From: Bacillota bacterium
GTDB taxonomy: Bacteria > Bacillota > Clostridia > Oscillospirales > Ruminococcaceae
Length of the DNA stretch: 6,562 nt
Reading direction: 5' to 3'
Assembly (NCBI GenBank): GCA_023413185.1
Contig: JAEZQD010000001.1
Span: 1-6,562 of the forward strand
This document shows, piece by piece, positions 6,493-6,562 of the stretch; the stretch's first letter is position 1, and the number at the start of each line of letters is the position of its first letter. Under the pieces are notes generated by a model. That model ran no database searches and was not told the origin of the DNA. It saw only the letters and a program-made list of their open reading frames with translations. Made by a program: the position numbers and the translations under genes.

Positions 6493-6562
6493 TGATAGGG
6501 ATAGTAGCATCGGTTCTTGCAGCGCAGAGAGCCTCCGGTTTGGTGTAAGGAGGCGTGTAACC
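6493..6562 (+). promoter_or_regulatory. T-box riboswitch leader, 5' part (Stem I), cut by the window end
   Basis: T-box leaders bind a specific tRNA and let transcription or translation proceed when that tRNA is uncharged. Visible features are the 5' Stem I segment GATAGGGATAGTAGCA, with the AGTA expected near the base of Stem I, the AGAGA motif at 6526-6530, and a distal hairpin in which GCCTCC (6531-6536) pairs perfectly with GGAGGC (6549-6554) around the loop GGTTTGGTGTAA. That loop carries the GGTG of the conserved distal-loop motif. The specifier loop lies on the 3' side of Stem I and, with the antiterminator (TGGNACCGCG), falls beyond the window. The amino acid and target gene are therefore unknown; aminoacyl-tRNA synthetase, amino acid biosynthesis or transporter genes are the usual targets. 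Position right after a consensus promoter fits well. Confidence 0.82.

Overview
This is a compact, one-strand housekeeping gene cluster from a bacterium, most likely an anaerobic Firmicute of class Clostridia. The gene order (DUF212/YuiD-like membrane protein, dxs, tlyA, nadK, argR, recN) is the familiar Clostridia/Bacilli arrangement. ArgR and YuiD resemble the Bacillus subtilis type, Shine-Dalgarno sequences are strong and purine-rich, and a T-box leader appears at the right edge. GC content looks moderate. Placement near Oscillospirales/Ruminococcaceae is a guess from general appearance, not something the sequence proves.

Layout. Positions 1-521 hold the 3' part of a DUF212 (divergent PAP2) membrane protein; its start codon lies just left of the window. 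Then come dxs (560-2428, first step of the MEP isoprenoid pathway), tlyA (2492-3307, S4 domain plus FtsJ-like rRNA 2'-O-methyltransferase), nadK (3326-4183, NAD kinase), argR (4232-4687, arginine repressor) and recN (4729-6399, SMC-like DNA repair ATPase). All five complete genes are intact. Gaps are 18-63 nt, with no convincing internal promoter or terminator, so one operon is the simplest reading. For nadK, argR and recN the longest open frame overshoots the likely start; ribosome binding sites and family N-termini place the starts slightly downstream. tlyA very probably starts at GTG.

Right edge. After recN there is a consensus vegetative promoter (TTGACA, 17 bp, TATAAT, 6446-6474), followed by the 5' part of a T-box riboswitch (about 6493-6562) with the AGAGA motif and the conserved distal hairpin. 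The window ends before the specifier loop, so the amino acid sensed and the gene controlled cannot be read. This marks the start of a new, tRNA-regulated transcription unit.

How the genes work together. They do not form one pathway: they cover isoprenoid precursors (dxs), ribosome modification (tlyA), NADP supply (nadK; NADPH is also used by the MEP pathway enzyme Dxr), arginine control (argR) and recombination repair (recN). The conserved order is best seen as a long-lived housekeeping operon.

I found no new multi-gene system. The points most worth checking are a tRNA 3'-end-like fragment antisense in the dxs-tlyA gap, an unusually cysteine-rich N-terminal lobe in NadK, substitutions in conserved Dxs motifs, and the T-box unit directly after recN.
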